NCBI RefSeq assembly: GCF_905220565.1
Contig: NC_059417.1
Location: 8,666,518-8,730,517 of the forward strand
Reading direction: 5' to 3'
DNA: 64,000 nucleotides
DNA from: Melitaea cinxia
Lineage: Eukaryota > Arthropoda > Insecta > Lepidoptera > Nymphalidae
Shown piece after piece: positions 35,621-47,004 of the stretch. Below the pieces are notes generated by a model that was not told the DNA's origin, made no database searches, and worked only from the letters and a program-made list of their open reading frames with translations. The first letter of the stretch is position 1. Each line of letters opens with the position of its first letter. The position numbers were made by a program, and so were the translations under genes.

Positions 35621-35839
35621 TTTAAGGTTAGCCACTTAATGCAAGTTGATCGAGATATGCAGATTTTAATCTAAATAGAACCTGTTAACATCTGTTTAAA
35701 TCTGCATGTGTAAGAATCCACGTGACATATGACGGGATCGCGATGTATATTACGTTTATAAATGTAACAGAAAATTTCTTGTCTAGCTAATTTATATTTC
35801 ACGTTTAAGTATTCTATCATATCATTAATACATAGTATA

Positions 35840-36010
35840 AAACAAAATCGATTCCCGCTGTCTGTATGCTTTGATCTTTAAAACTACGCAACGTTTTCTT
35901 TAGTAAATAGAGTGATTCTAGAGGAAGATTTATATGTATAATACATGCATAATATAGTAGAGGAACACTGGTACTTTTTGCAACCGTGCGAAGCCAGGGC
36001 GGGTCGCTAG
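35840..36010 (+). mobile_element. Non-autonomous Helitron
   Basis: It matches 5330-5524 along its length and ends GCCAGGGCGGGTCG-CTAG|T (36007-36010). Confidence 0.7.
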
Positions 36011-37120
36011 TAACTAATAAGTAGACATTTCTCTATGTCACCGGTTGTGAATATATTTTATTATGCAGACATGTTACGAATAGACTTAACCAGTAAGACC
36101 TGTTGTGACCTGAGTGTGACCTGTTTCTACTCAATTAATAAAGTACAACTTTTACATTTATATTTGCTAATGGAAGTATCTCATAAATTTTTAGGAATTC
36201 GACTGTAAAAAGGTAAGCTAATCTATACTAATATTATAAAGCTGAAGAGTCTGTTTATTTGTTTGTTCCTTTGAACGCGCTAATCTCAGAAACTACTGGT
36301 CCGATTTGAAAAATTATTTCAGTGTTAGATTGCCCATTTATCGAGGAAGGCTATAGGCTATATATCATCACGCTATACCAAGAGGAGCGAAGCACAAATG
36401 AAGAATGTATCAAAATCGGTTTTTTTGCTTTTGAGAGCTTCCGCTACGTGCGCTGCGTAGTTTCAAGTGTGGGTTAAAGTTACGAGGGGCGGTTGAAAAG
36501 TTCTGAGCCTAGGGCATTAAGAGTCTAGATAAAAATCTAAAGAAAATTTATTTTTCAATATAGTCCCCCTGCAGGCCTAGCATGCGCGCGACGACAAAAT
36601 TTTGTCTACCCCTTTTCTCGTATTATCTCTCTATGTCTACAGTAGCTAACATGCGTGCACGCGATACTCTTCTCGTTACGTCAATAGAAGAGATAATCAT
36701 TAAATTTTAGTGATCTGTGGTATTTATCTCTACGGAAGCTAACATGACATCGTAATTTTGTCGAATTTTGACGTTTTAAGAAGAGAAACTTCTCGTTTTC
36801 AATATTATCGACGAGAAAGACGATAAATAAAAAAGAAATAAAACCGGGTGCCTATTTTTTTTATACCATGGCGTTTCCCTATTATAATTATATAATTTCG
36901 GTATACGAAGAGCGGGAAGCGCGAAAAGTCGAGTGAAGTGTGGCACAAAAAACGTATTTGCGCCCTGTTGCTTCTTAATCTAAAACAATGCGTGATAGAA
37001 TTACAATTATCTAATGTGCGACAAGATATAAAGCACAACACGAGCATATTGTTTTACATATATAATTAAATTCATTTACTTACGCCGTTTTATTTTCCAT
37101 ATTAGATTTTTTAAATTTGA

Positions 37121-37154
37121 TATACACTTTTTATCTTAGCCAAAAGGCCGAGAA
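37121..37154 (-). ncRNA. U2 snRNA 5'-end pseudogene fragment
   Basis: On the minus strand TTCTCGGCCTTTTGGCTAAG followed by AT is identical to the conserved 5' start of U2 snRNA, and AAAAAGTGTATA continues the similarity weakly. The branch-site recognition region and all later stems are absent and A-rich sequence follows. It is a truncated pseudogene, not a working snRNA. Confidence 0.7.
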
Positions 37155-37623
37155 CATTGTTAAATAAAACATGTGTCACTCGTTTGAAATTATACTGTGA
37201 ATCCAAACGTTGGCTCATCCCGGTTTGGCACGATTGGTCAATAACCTTGTAAATTCAACTTTACGACATAAGAAATAAGAATGATATTCAGTTGTGATTA
37301 TGGTTCATAATGTTTAATATTTGAAATTTCTTCTTTATTAAAATTTCATAATCGAACGAATTACAAAGCGTTTTGAATTTTGGAAGTGATAGGCGAAATT
37401 TTAAGATTCTTGTATTTCTTGTTTTTTAAATTAGTTTAATAGTTAGTTAGTTAGTGTTGTTAGTTAGTAATATTTAGTTAGTGTTTATATTCATTGTATA
37501 TATAGTTTAGATTTCGATTAAAAATAGTGTATAGTTAGTTTTCTTATTATTTGTTAGGACTTAGGTTTAGGTGTACAATTTTTACCTATTTAGGCATAAA
37601 AATGTCTTTCAATAAAAAAGTGA

Positions 37624-37727
37624 GTGTAACATCGGAATCGGTCTACCCAGTGAAAAGTTCTGAGGTAATACATTAAAAAAAATACACTCGAATTTAGAAC
37701 TTCCTCCTTTTTTGGAAGTCGGTTGAT
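37624..37727 (-). mobile_element. Foldback family A, 5'-end fragment
   Basis: On the minus strand it starts AACCGACTTCCAAAAAAGGA and runs to the GGGTAGACCGATT segment, then stops. It lies inside the mariner-like element. Confidence 0.7.
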
Positions 37728-37844
37728 GAAGGGAATTGTTTAGTTTACAGTTTACAAGAAAAAAATTCGTTATCCGCATAAACTTAAATATAGGTTGTTA
37801 TTTTATAACAGGTATTGATATCTGTTATTTTTCTATAACAGTAA

Positions 37845-38040
37845 CAGATATAACAGGTAACATGTCGGCTGCCCAATTTCAAAACATAGTAAGGGACAAA
37901 TTTTGCGAAATCGTTTTTTTTGCATTTTACGTTCCAATGGAGTCGTGTGAATATGATTCGATTGATATATTCCAATAATTTTATTTTTGTTACTTACTAT
38001 GTTTTGAAATTGGGCAGCCGATGTTTCACCTGTTATAACC
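37845..38040. mobile_element. MITE with ~50-bp inverted repeats
   Basis: The left arm (about 37850-37895) is TATAACAGGTAACATGTCGG CTGCCCAATTTCAAAACATA GTAAG. The right arm (37990-38037), reversed, is TATAACAGGTGAAACATCGG CTGCCCAATTTCAAAACATA GTAAG. The ~90-base centre is AT-rich without coding capacity. An extra inverted TAACAG/CTGTTA motif lies just left (37795-37850). Superfamily not assigned. Confidence 0.8.
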
Positions 38041-38065
38041 CACGTCTAATGCTGACAAGTGTCAA

Positions 38066-39054
38066 TTAATACTCAATCAAAGTACTCAATAAAAAATTAA
38101 ATATAATTAAACGTAGTGTAAATTTAGAATGATACCAGTGTTGCATTATAAAAAGCAAGGGCAGCACGAGTTTCTCTACTCGACAAGGTGAAGTCTTCGG
38201 AAGAGAATTTTGTCTCTCGTAGTGCGTCTTTTGTGTGGTGGTGTATATGGCGTTAAGCGCCGTGATCCTATCGTCAGGGTCGGTTAAGACGTGCATGGGA
38301 CGTCTTTGTACGGTCTGTAAGTTTCCTCTACCTACGTATTTGCAAGCCTCTGCTACAAGAGGATTTGGGTGACTGCGCGCTCTCTCAAAATACGCTGTAG
38401 CGAGTATTTTGAGGTGCTTCGAGATTGAATCGGTCTTAAGGTCGCGATGTAAGTCGACATTACGCACGTACCACGGCGAGTACGTGGCAGTGCGTAGAAA
38501 CTTGTTCTGAATGATTTGGAGCCTATGGATGAGGGTTGGCTCCACATGAGCGAAGACAGGACACGCGTAGGTCATAATGGGTCGTACGCAGGCCTTGTAT
38601 AATGTCGTCTTATTTCTAAGAGACATTTTACTCCTCCCGCATAGCAGCGTGTGCAATCGACTTAGTACGAACGCTGCCCTGTTTCGGACCCGGTTGATGT
38701 GGGCCTTGAACGAAAGTTTGCGGTCGAGAACTACGCCTAGGTACTTTGTTTCCTTTAGCCAAGGAATCGGAGTGCCGAACAGGGTTATGGTCCCGGGTAG
38801 ACCTTTCGTCCAGAAGACGCGCCTGGTGTGCTTAACAAAGTGCACTGCTGCACTCTTTTCGAGATTTACTTCCATTCTCCATTTCCTAAACCACTCGCCG
38901 AGGGCGGTGGCCGCGGATTGGAGTCGAGAAGTTATAGCCTCGACGGAGGTACCGGTCGTGTAGATGGCCGTGTCATCGGCGAATAGGGCCAGCTTGGTAG
39001 CTTTATCCTTGGGAATCGGGATGTCATTCGTGTAGAACGAATAAAGAAGCTAAT
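38066..39054 (-). pseudogene. Jockey-type reverse transcriptase, 3' half
   Basis: The open frame on the minus strand starts inside the reverse transcriptase palm. LALFADDTAIYT at about 38995-38960 is the catalytic FADD box, followed by WRMEVNLEKSAAVHFVK (primer-grip region), KYLGVVLDRKLSFKAHI (thumb boundary) and a C-terminal part ending near 38066. That makes a single uninterrupted frame of about 325 residues. The N-terminal endonuclease and the upstream RT motifs are missing, so it is a 5'-truncated insertion in the mariner-like element. Later frames in the C-terminal ~40 residues may be downstream sequence. FADD with intact Asp pairs suggests moderate age. Confidence 0.85.
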
Positions 39055-39224
39055 GACGTGAAACTTCGCTTGTATAGTGGGTAGATGTCGTTCAAATAGT
39101 GACCCACCGGATAAGTAAATAGTACGACTGCAAGTACCCTAGGCTCAGAACTTTTCAGCCGTCCCTCGTAGCGTTAGCCCAAAGTGTGTAATTCCCCGTG
39201 GACGAAGTCGCGGGCAGAAACTAG

Positions 39225-39751
39225 TAACGATATAAATAATAATAAGAACATTCAGATGATTAAAATGATTTTCTATTTTATAACATACTTTTATGCATTT
39301 ACGCTTACGCTTATATTACAGTCACGTGAACGCAAGACGACGATCACAGGTAGATAAAAATAAAACACAAACATGTACAACTGTCTAGTATACGAAAGGT
39401 TTTATAATTATATCGAGCACTGTCACGTTCCTTATCGTGACGATATCACTTATCACGCTAAATTTTCGTGATAATCATTTCCTAATTTATTACTTTACAT
39501 ATGAAAATCTTAGGTTATATAGATTTTTGGTAGCATGAGAATTGTGTCAATAGACCAACACAAACATACTGACCACGAAAAACATCTGTAAAACCTTAAG
39601 GAATTGAAGCCGAAACTGTTAGCGTATCAGCCTATTGCTGTAATAACTGCGTCAACGATTAAGCAGTAAAAGATATTCATTACATATCAAATAATATACA
39701 TTTGTGCTAAGACTACGTGCAGTACTGTGGTAATGCTTGTCTTGGCATAAT
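39225..39751. other. Intergenic, nothing recognised
   Basis: AT-rich, no coding frame or window repeat seen. Confidence 0.35.
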
Positions 39752-40022
39752 TTTGTTTGCTAGCAAAACTAAAAAACAGACTTCAATTAACATCGACAAG
39801 TAAATACAACATAAGTGGACGAAAAAAATTAACAAACGCACTAAGCGCTACTACGTTTGCGAAGATTACCCTCGATTTCTCTGGGATGCCATCATCAGAT
39901 CCTGGTTTCCTTATCATGGGTCCACCCTTGGGATATCCCCTTTCTGACAAAAAGAGAATCAGCTAAATCGGCTCATAGGCGACAAAGTTATCCGCGAACA
40001 CACATAAAAAATAAAAAAATAA

Positions 40023-40065
<43 letters not shown>

Positions 40066-40108
40066 GGGCGAATAGAGAAACCTCCTCCTTTTTGAAGTCG
40101 GTTAACAA
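39752..40108 (-). mobile_element. Foldback family A copy
   Basis: The 3' end lies at 39752 (TTTTGTTTGCTAGCAAAACT, the hairpin arms still pairing) and the 5' end at 40108 (minus: AACCGACTTCAAAAAGGAGG). It contains the GGTTTCCTTATCATGG module and a TA microsatellite at 40031-40064. Reading frames across it are incidental. Confidence 0.8.
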
Positions 40109-40787
40109 ATAAAACGTAACAAGCGGGAACCAACTCGGATCAAGATCATTTACTAATACCAAACAATAATTTGCTAATTGCTAACCTTTGCTTTCCTAAT
40201 CTAAAATTGTTCGCAATTATTTCAACAATAGCCAAACAATTCATTTATTTTCAACAATTAGTCTCACGTAGTTTTGAACCAGTTGCATTGGTTCTTAACA
40301 AGTGGTTTGCAGACCTCTGGTAGTCTCTGGAAAGAGGGATCCAGACCAGAGTGCATCCCACCAAGCTATAAAAACTACTTCAACTACTAGTAATTAGACA
40401 TAACTAAGTAAGCAAGTTCTCCATATTTTTCCCCGAAGCAGTTGATACTCTGTTGCAAAGAATACATTTGGACAAACTGTCCCTCATCCATAAAAGTTTA
40501 AAAACTAACTACACTACTGTGTCTACTGTTCTAAACATATGAAATAGTTTACAGAACATAATTATGTACTACACAATTTACTAGACAGTTATAAATAGAA
40601 GTGAAGACTGATTTAGTAGTTGGTCTTATACTTGACCCTTTTAGTAAAAAGTCATTGACATTCTTGAATAGATGACACTCAGTATAACGTGGAAGAATCT
40701 TAAGATAAAATTTAACAGACAATGTGCTTTATTTAGTTTAAATATTAGTTTATTTAATGTTCATACATTAATAGTCTTAAAATTCCA

Positions 40788-40960
40788 TAACGCAATAGCA
40801 CAATGGTCACAATGCTGGCGGTTGCAGGTTTGAGACCCGCACATGGTATACACTTGTATTGGCCATACAGAGGTTAGCCGCATGCCTGTATTGTGTGTTT
40901 CAGGACTCTTGACACAGGAGCAGATCCTAGTGGATGTCATTGAATTTGAATCGTTTATTT
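40788..40960 (+). mobile_element. tRNA-derived SINE, second subtype
   Basis: The head is AACGCAATAGCACAATGGTC with a B box GGTTTGAGACCC, then CACTTGTATTGGCCATACAG and GGACTCTTGACACAGGAGCA. The tail matches the 35500-35620 subtype rather than Metulj-like copies. Confidence 0.65.
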
Positions 40961-43092
40961 ACTAATTTATTTATAAATAAATAAAATATTTCCAAATATA
41001 TAATACAAAATAAAATATAAGCTTGATTTTTTAAACTGGTGTTCATATTATAATAGTCAGTATATGTTAGTTTAGTATGTACATTTGTATGCATGTATGT
41101 GTATCATGTATATGCATTGTTCATACACATTATAAATTCTATTCAATTACCATTTTATTTTCAAGTACCTGTGAATTATATATTTAACTTCTAGTTTCGG
41201 TCGGCTGAATTAGATATCCTAGAGATAAGTCCACAGTTGCTAACTAATTGTAAACAAACTATTTTATCAAAATTAAGTGCAATATAAAATGAAGTATCTG
41301 TTTTGATAGGTAAAACGTTATTATGAGAAAAATAAATTTAATTGTAATTTACTGTTTCACGTTCAAGAAATGATTAGCAGTAAATATGTCAGAAGCCTAT
41401 ATCAACATTACAAATACATTAGAAAAAAAAATCTATAATAGTCTCACAGTTATTGTTTTAATCTGAATCAAATATATTATTTTTATTAATAGCTTTCCTT
41501 AGGATGTTTAATGTTGTTCATAAAAAAAGTAAACAAACAGTTTACAAAAAAGAAAAAAAGAATTTACTGACAATTGGAATACCTACAAAAAAATAATATC
41601 CACAAAAAATAACAAATGAGTTGAAAAAAAAAAAATCAGCAAAAAAAGCAACATTAACAGTTAAAAAGACAAAAAAACTGATCCAATTCTCCAGCACTAT
41701 TGTGCAAATAGACTGACATGAAAAAAACAGCTCTATGAAAAGACAATAAACACCAAATTCGATTGATAATTCATAAGCATGAGTAATACATTGAGGTTTT
41801 ATTGCAATATAGGCTGTATTTTAAATGACACACAGCTGAAATTTAAAAAGAAAAATTTACACTTCTAAGTGCAGATGCACTGGAATTGCACCAAAACACT
41901 AGGGTCACTATTACTTTCAACATGCCTGTTTACTGTATATAACAGTTTTTAGCTTATTATGTATTAGTGTATGATAAATTTAGATTAACATAGTAAATTA
42001 TTTTTTTTAAAAGCGATTTTTTATTTAAAGCAGAGCAGTATCATTATTTCACTTTAAAAAATCTGTACACATTTATAGTTTTCTACGTTTTTTGAAAAAT
42101 AAAATGTAATAAGAAATAATAGTGACAATATGTTAGATTAATATGTTTTTGAAATTAATTATATAATTATGCTTATTGTTTCACGCGTTTTGCATTAAAT
42201 TTCTTATGATATTATCAATATTTGATTAAACATTTATGAGATTATAATCGTAATTTGTAAAATGAAAGTAAACATTACTTACAGTATTAAATGAATAGTG
42301 ATATCTTTCGCCACAGCCTTATAATGTTTTGCTGCAACACAACACTTCACATCAAAACACACGTTGCGGACTCATTTAATCATAGAATGTTAAGAAAAAA
42401 TATATTTCTAATTGGAACCACAAAACAAATTCGAAGCTGGCAAAAAATCACCTTTAAACAGTTGACAAAAACATTTCGTCGATTTGACAATTCCTTTTTT
42501 TAGATTTCAAGCTAGGGATGTAAAAACCGGTAAAAATAGATTTACGAAATGTGAATCATTTTAATTTTTTGCGGTCCAGAATACTGTAATTGTCTAACTA
42601 TATTATATGCAATCTCAACTGTATGTATGTCTATTATACGTTAAAACTATAGAAATAGTAACAAATACTTGTTCACTACGATTAAAACATCACTTATACA
42701 AATCACAAAAACAGTTAATTTTGTATGTATTAGGTATTATATTAAAGCGTTTTTGTCTTTAAATTAAAATAGGCGTAATCATTATTTCTATAAAATATAA
42801 ATATCATCATCATCTGTTTACTAAATAGCAAAACTTCTAATTTACTTTTTATTTCACTAATGAATTATTGCTAAGCAATATAGCTTTTAATATTGAAACA
42901 AAATATTTTTTTTTACCATAAAATAATTTACACATTATAAATAAACCAAGTGGGATAGTCTACAGAGTAAAATTATCATTACGTTTGTACCTTTTTTAAT
43001 CATCGAAAATATTTTTAAGACATGCGCAGTAAAGAGTATGCGAGTAGCTGTTATCGATTTACTTAACTCGGACTGAAACATTGTCAAATAAA
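40961..43092. other. Intergenic, AT-rich; possible upstream region
   Basis: No coding frame is supported. At 42282-42500 the minus strand is less AT-rich and ends in ACTGTAAGTAA, a good splice donor, so it could be a noncoding first exon of a gene running leftward. No partner exon was found. Homopolymer-rich stretches fill 41500-42100. Confidence 0.3.
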
Positions 43093-43779
43093 ATGCTATG
43101 GAAAGCAAAATTTTTGAGCTGGTTTGTAATAATGGGTAGTATTGAAAATTCTTCGACTGACGATGCAGGAATAACATTTACTTTTAAAGAATATCAATAT
43201 AAAGATTCACCTAAAAATGTATGTACTCAACGTACTTCATTTGATTATTTAAGTAATAAGGCAAAAAGTTTTGATATATCACTGAATTTAGTACTTTCTT
43301 TTAGGAAATGACATTTCACGAATTCGAATCCGCTTGTGAACAAAGTAGTGCCTGTAGCCAATTAAGCGGCTTGGCGCGAACTCGATGCGTACGGGAATGT
43401 GTGTCTCCATCTTGTTACAGAGAGCTGTATTTATCAGACCCGGTATTAATTTATGTACTTAAAATACTATGATAATACACAAATGTGTAAAATCTTAGCA
43501 TGAATATATACATAATATTAACGCTAAATTGATATAAAAATAAAATCTACAAACTCCATTTTTTTTTGTACAGTCTATTAAATTCTTTCTGACCAAAATT
43601 TAAGCCTTAAAATATTGTAACTTTAGCCTTTAATAGAATTTGCAACATTTTTTTCACGTTGCATGTTCCATTTTTTAATGTTAAAATCTAAATTACAGCT
43701 TGAGGAAGGTGAAATAGATGTGAGACTTAATTCCTTCAAGGGATGTTTTATACAACGGAGCGGTCGGATGAGAAACTGA
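43093..43779 (+). CDS. Small conserved Cys-rich protein, three exons
   Basis: Coding exons 43093-43218, 43305-43442 and 43699-43779 join at GT/AG sites in phase 0 to give 114 residues. The ATG at 43093 is the first in frame, and TGA is at 43777. The N-terminus has a short hydrophobic stretch (FLSWFVIMG, residues 7-15) that could be a weak signal peptide. The rest holds eight Cys residues and the motifs RCVRECVSPSCYRELY (about residues 65-80) and LEEGEIDVRLNSFKGCFIQR (89-108). I recall these from a widely conserved small eukaryotic family of unknown function (possibly Pfam DUF4787; unverified). The conserved motif runs across the exon 2/3 junction (DP|LEEGE), which supports the splice choice. 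Introns are 86 and 256 bp. Exon 1 is the least certain. No function is assigned; a secreted or organellar lumen location would fit the Cys pattern. Confidence 0.8.
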
Positions 43780-45895
43780 TTTCCCTCAAATGTGATATCG
43801 TCATTCATTCTGTGCGTGAATAAAATACACAAAATTCGACGAAAATTTATGTTTATGTTACTTGTAAGTATTTTAATATGTAAATATTTTATACGTAAAC
43901 TAATATAAATTTTCTTATGAACTTTAAAGTTAAAAAAGCTGCTAATTATTAATCAATAAACAAAAGAAACTTATTGGTTAAACAAACTCATCTAGAGTGC
44001 ATTTACAGGTTTTTATGTTAAGATTCAATAAGGCTGAAGAAAAACAGAATCGATAAATTTCTGTGAATGAAATGAAGGGCCTACATAAGCCTACATAAGG
44101 CTCAGCCAATAGTATAAAAATAAAATATTACGGTACAAATCTTTATATCTAACCTGTAACTCACCAGTCAGTTGTCAGTTCAGCCTATTGCAGTCCACTG
44201 CTGAACCTAGGCCTCCCCAAGTTCATGCTAGACATCCCGTAACAAAAAAAACTAAAATCATATTTGAAAGAAACCAGCAAACAAGGTGACAATAATAAAG
44301 TAGTCTCGTACATTAAACTGTCTCGTTTTTTGTTAGTGTCATGGCTCAGCATGTCCACTGCTTTTGATATAATCCCTAAAAAGCAGTTCATCAAAAAGAT
44401 TAGTCTCGAGAAAGTTGACTAGCATCCCTGTAAATTAGTAAAACCCAATTTTCAATTCTTCGCAGTCTTGATCTTCCACTTTGGCGTTAAAGTATTCAAT
44501 AACAATATTGTTGAAGACCAAAGTAAATCCAGATGTGGCTATCAAAATATACCCGTACACAACCTCGATTTATCGTCATAGTGTGATGAGGTCGATGCAT
44601 GTGCCTGTACAACTGTCATGGAGTACCTGCTATTGAATTTAAGAACTATAGACTCGCTACCAGCGTCAACATAGTGCTGGTTGTCACAACGTTGCTAGTA
44701 AGAGACTTTCGAGACCCAGAGCACTGAATTTTAATACACACCATTCGTTGAAGATTACAAACTAAATCATTACGTCAGCTTAGATTTTTTTTTGTACAAT
44801 TAGCAAAAACAATTCAATTTGAGCAACAATGACGTCAAGTGTAATCTTATTAAACGTTCAATTTAATATCAGCTTTCGTAGAGTTGCTTTCATACTTATT
44901 CTAGTTATTTTTGTTTCAGTTACTGACTACAACAGCTTATAAGAGGAATGGATTTTTCAAGTTTATATTGGCAAGATATCATCAGAATACCTTATTGTAA
45001 AATATATTTAAACCATTTTTAGCGTTATAATATTAACCTCTATATATATATATATGGATTATTAGATTGCACAACAATATTTTTCAGCAAAGCAACTTTA
45101 AAACCAAATAACTCTCTATCGGTCTCACAAAAGGTTAAAAAGTCACTTGACATTTGTTATTTATTTTATTTGCCTTGCTTAATTTTTTACCACTTAAAAC
45201 GTAATTTATCTTTAATCTCAGTTATTTTAGAATTTTTGAAAGGCAAAATTGATTATTACATTCTGAAAATATAATTTACGTGTGATCAATATCAGATATT
45301 GCTTTAACTAATTATTAATTTTTATATTAGTAAAGATTTAAAAAAGTGCTCGATTGTAAGACCGATACATTAATATCTTTAATGTTTACATATATATATA
45401 TCTTCAATATACTATTCATCGTAATATTTAAAATATTTTATAACTACCGTGTGACTTAAATTTTAATATAATGTCAAATATATGTATTAACTTATGTATA
45501 AAACAAGAATATCCGTACTGTTAGATTTTATGTCGTAAATTTTTAATCCTTATATGAAAATAAACAACAACGCTTTAACTATTCTTTAACTATTTTAAGC
45601 TTTAACTATTTTAACTATTCTCCTTGACCTATTCTATTACATAAAAAGAAAAATTTTACTGTCTATAAAATGAATACCTGTTAAAATATTATAATAAATA
45701 TTGTCTATGGATTCAAATTTAATTGTTTTAATTGTAAGATAACTAATTTATTTTTACAACTAAGAATACGAATTTCTATTTTTTCACAAAAAAATAAAAA
45801 CATTTGTTCAGGAAATTCAGATTGTGAATATTGAATTGATTGCTGATTGATATAGAATTATCTAACATACAAATTAATTTTAAGTACATATAATA
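43780..45895. other. 3' flank and intergenic DNA
   Basis: At 44177-44240 (minus) there is a family B-like fragment (GCCTATTGCAGTCCACTGCT). The segment 44240-44760 is less AT-rich than its surroundings but has stops in all frames and no recognisable domain. A short TA run lies at about 45042-45055. Confidence 0.4.
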
Positions 45896-46212
45896 CGACA
45901 ACGCATTGACGCAACGTTCATAGCACTGGATTGTGACTGTTATGCTGGCGGTTGCGGTTTTGATCCCCGCACATGACAAACATTTGTAATGGCCATACAG
46001 ATGTTTGCCATGGTCTGGGTGTTTGTGCAGTCCTTGTAGCGGTCTCGGTCGTTATCATGCACACCTGATAGTGATCGTTACACATAGTCTGGAATATAGG
46101 TATCCGCCAATTCGCATTGAAGCAGCGTGGTAGATTCAGATCTGATCCTTCTCCTAGACATGAGAAAAAAGGCCTATGCCTATGCTCAGCAGTGAAGTAT
46201 TACAGGCTGAAG
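45896..46212 (+). mobile_element. Metulj-like SINE, full copy
   Basis: The head CGCATTGACGCAACGTTCAT, a degraded B box GGTTTTGATCCCC (about 45957-45969), body ATGGCCATACAGATGTTTGC and CACACCTGATAGTGATCGTT, and tail GGCCTATGCTCAGCAGTGAA. It lacks the ~40-base 'GTGGGTCTCC..GCACGG' part found at 4547. Confidence 0.8.
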
Positions 46213-46373
46213 CGAGCGACATATAAATACAAATGCTTTCCCAATAATTTTAATAACCATGTCTAAACTCAAAAGAATTCGAGAATATAAAACTCGTTAA
46301 ATCGTAGCAAATTATGAGAATTTTAATAAACTAATTTAGTCAAAATTTATTTACTCAAAAAAAATGGTACTTA

Positions 46374-46538
46374 TATATTTCAAGTATAGTTATTTCGTTA
46401 TTGCATTTTCAATAAGGCGAATTTGTACTATCAAGATATTTCTTTCTACCAGAATATTAAAAACTATAAATTATTCTAATTTTTATTACAAAATATATGT
46501 GGTAGTTTTCTTTTCAATCTTATTATAAATAATAATAT
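46374..46538 (+). repeat. Direct duplication, left copy (empty site)
   Basis: It runs from TATATTTCAAGTATAGTTAT through TCAAGATATTTCTTTCTACC and AAATATATGTGGTAGTTTTC. It matches 49769-49876 plus 50318-50370, where a family A element interrupts the sequence. This left copy is the uninterrupted state. Confidence 0.85.
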
Positions 46539-46670
46539 AGCCTTTATTTCCAATCAATCAAAACAATTCTATAATGATTAATATCCATAGCATTTATATA
46601 ATTGAACAACCAAGGTATCTAAAAACATATTTCCAATTTGCAAAATATAAAAGAAAATCAAAATTTTAAA

Positions 46671-46728
46671 TTTATAACCACAGACTACAGTAAAAAAGGT
46701 TTTTTTTACTGTAGTCTGTGTTTATAAC
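46671..46728. mobile_element. 42-bp perfect hairpin flanked by 8-bp repeat
   Basis: TTTATAAC occurs at 46671-46678 and 46721-46728. Between them lies CACAGACTACAGTAAAAAA (46679-46697), loop GGTT, and its exact complement (46702-46720). A 19-bp perfect stem closed by an 8-bp direct repeat has the layout of a tiny inserted foldback sequence; the origin is unknown. Confidence 0.7.
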
Positions 46729-47004
46729 AACGATTTTACAATTTGAGACCACGATAATTTCATTACAACCGGAATTACAATCTAAAAATAACAACTAGTT
46801 TGATTTAATTACTTTGAATTAAAATTATAGAGACTTTTTTGTCAAAATTTAAAGTTCAAAAATCGTAAATCGAAAAAAGGTTAAAAAAAATTTTTACCTA
46901 TCGCACTAAAACCTAGACTCTAAATATGTATGCAATAAAAAAAATTAAGTACTTACTGAGCAAATATTTATTTTCTTGTCAAGTTATAACGAGAATTTAA
47001 CAAT

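Larger units (their letters stand above)
36483..39168. mobile_element. Mariner-like element, 2.7 kb, no transposase
   Basis: The terminal inverted repeats are CGAGGGGCGGTTGAAAAGTT CTGAGCCTAGGG (left) and, reversed on the right, CGAGGGACGGCTGAAAAGTT CTGAGCCTAGGG, 30 of 32 matching, flanked by TA on both sides (36481-36482 and 39169-39170). Typical mariner subterminal sequence (ATTTATTTTTCAATATAGTC) follows the left end. No transposase frame survives; the interior is filled by other insertions (U2 fragment, family A piece, MITE, Jockey fragment). Confidence 0.85.
36222..39224 (+). mobile_element. Helitron split by a mariner-like element
   Basis: The 5' part 36222-36480 starts A|TCTATACTAATATTATAAAG and has the AACGCGCTAATCTCAGAAAC body. 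The 3' part 39171-39224 has CCCCGTGGACGAAGTCGCGG, GCAGAAA and CTAG|T. Without the insert it is about 313 bp, non-autonomous. The two parts join cleanly across the mariner's TA target. Confidence 0.85.
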
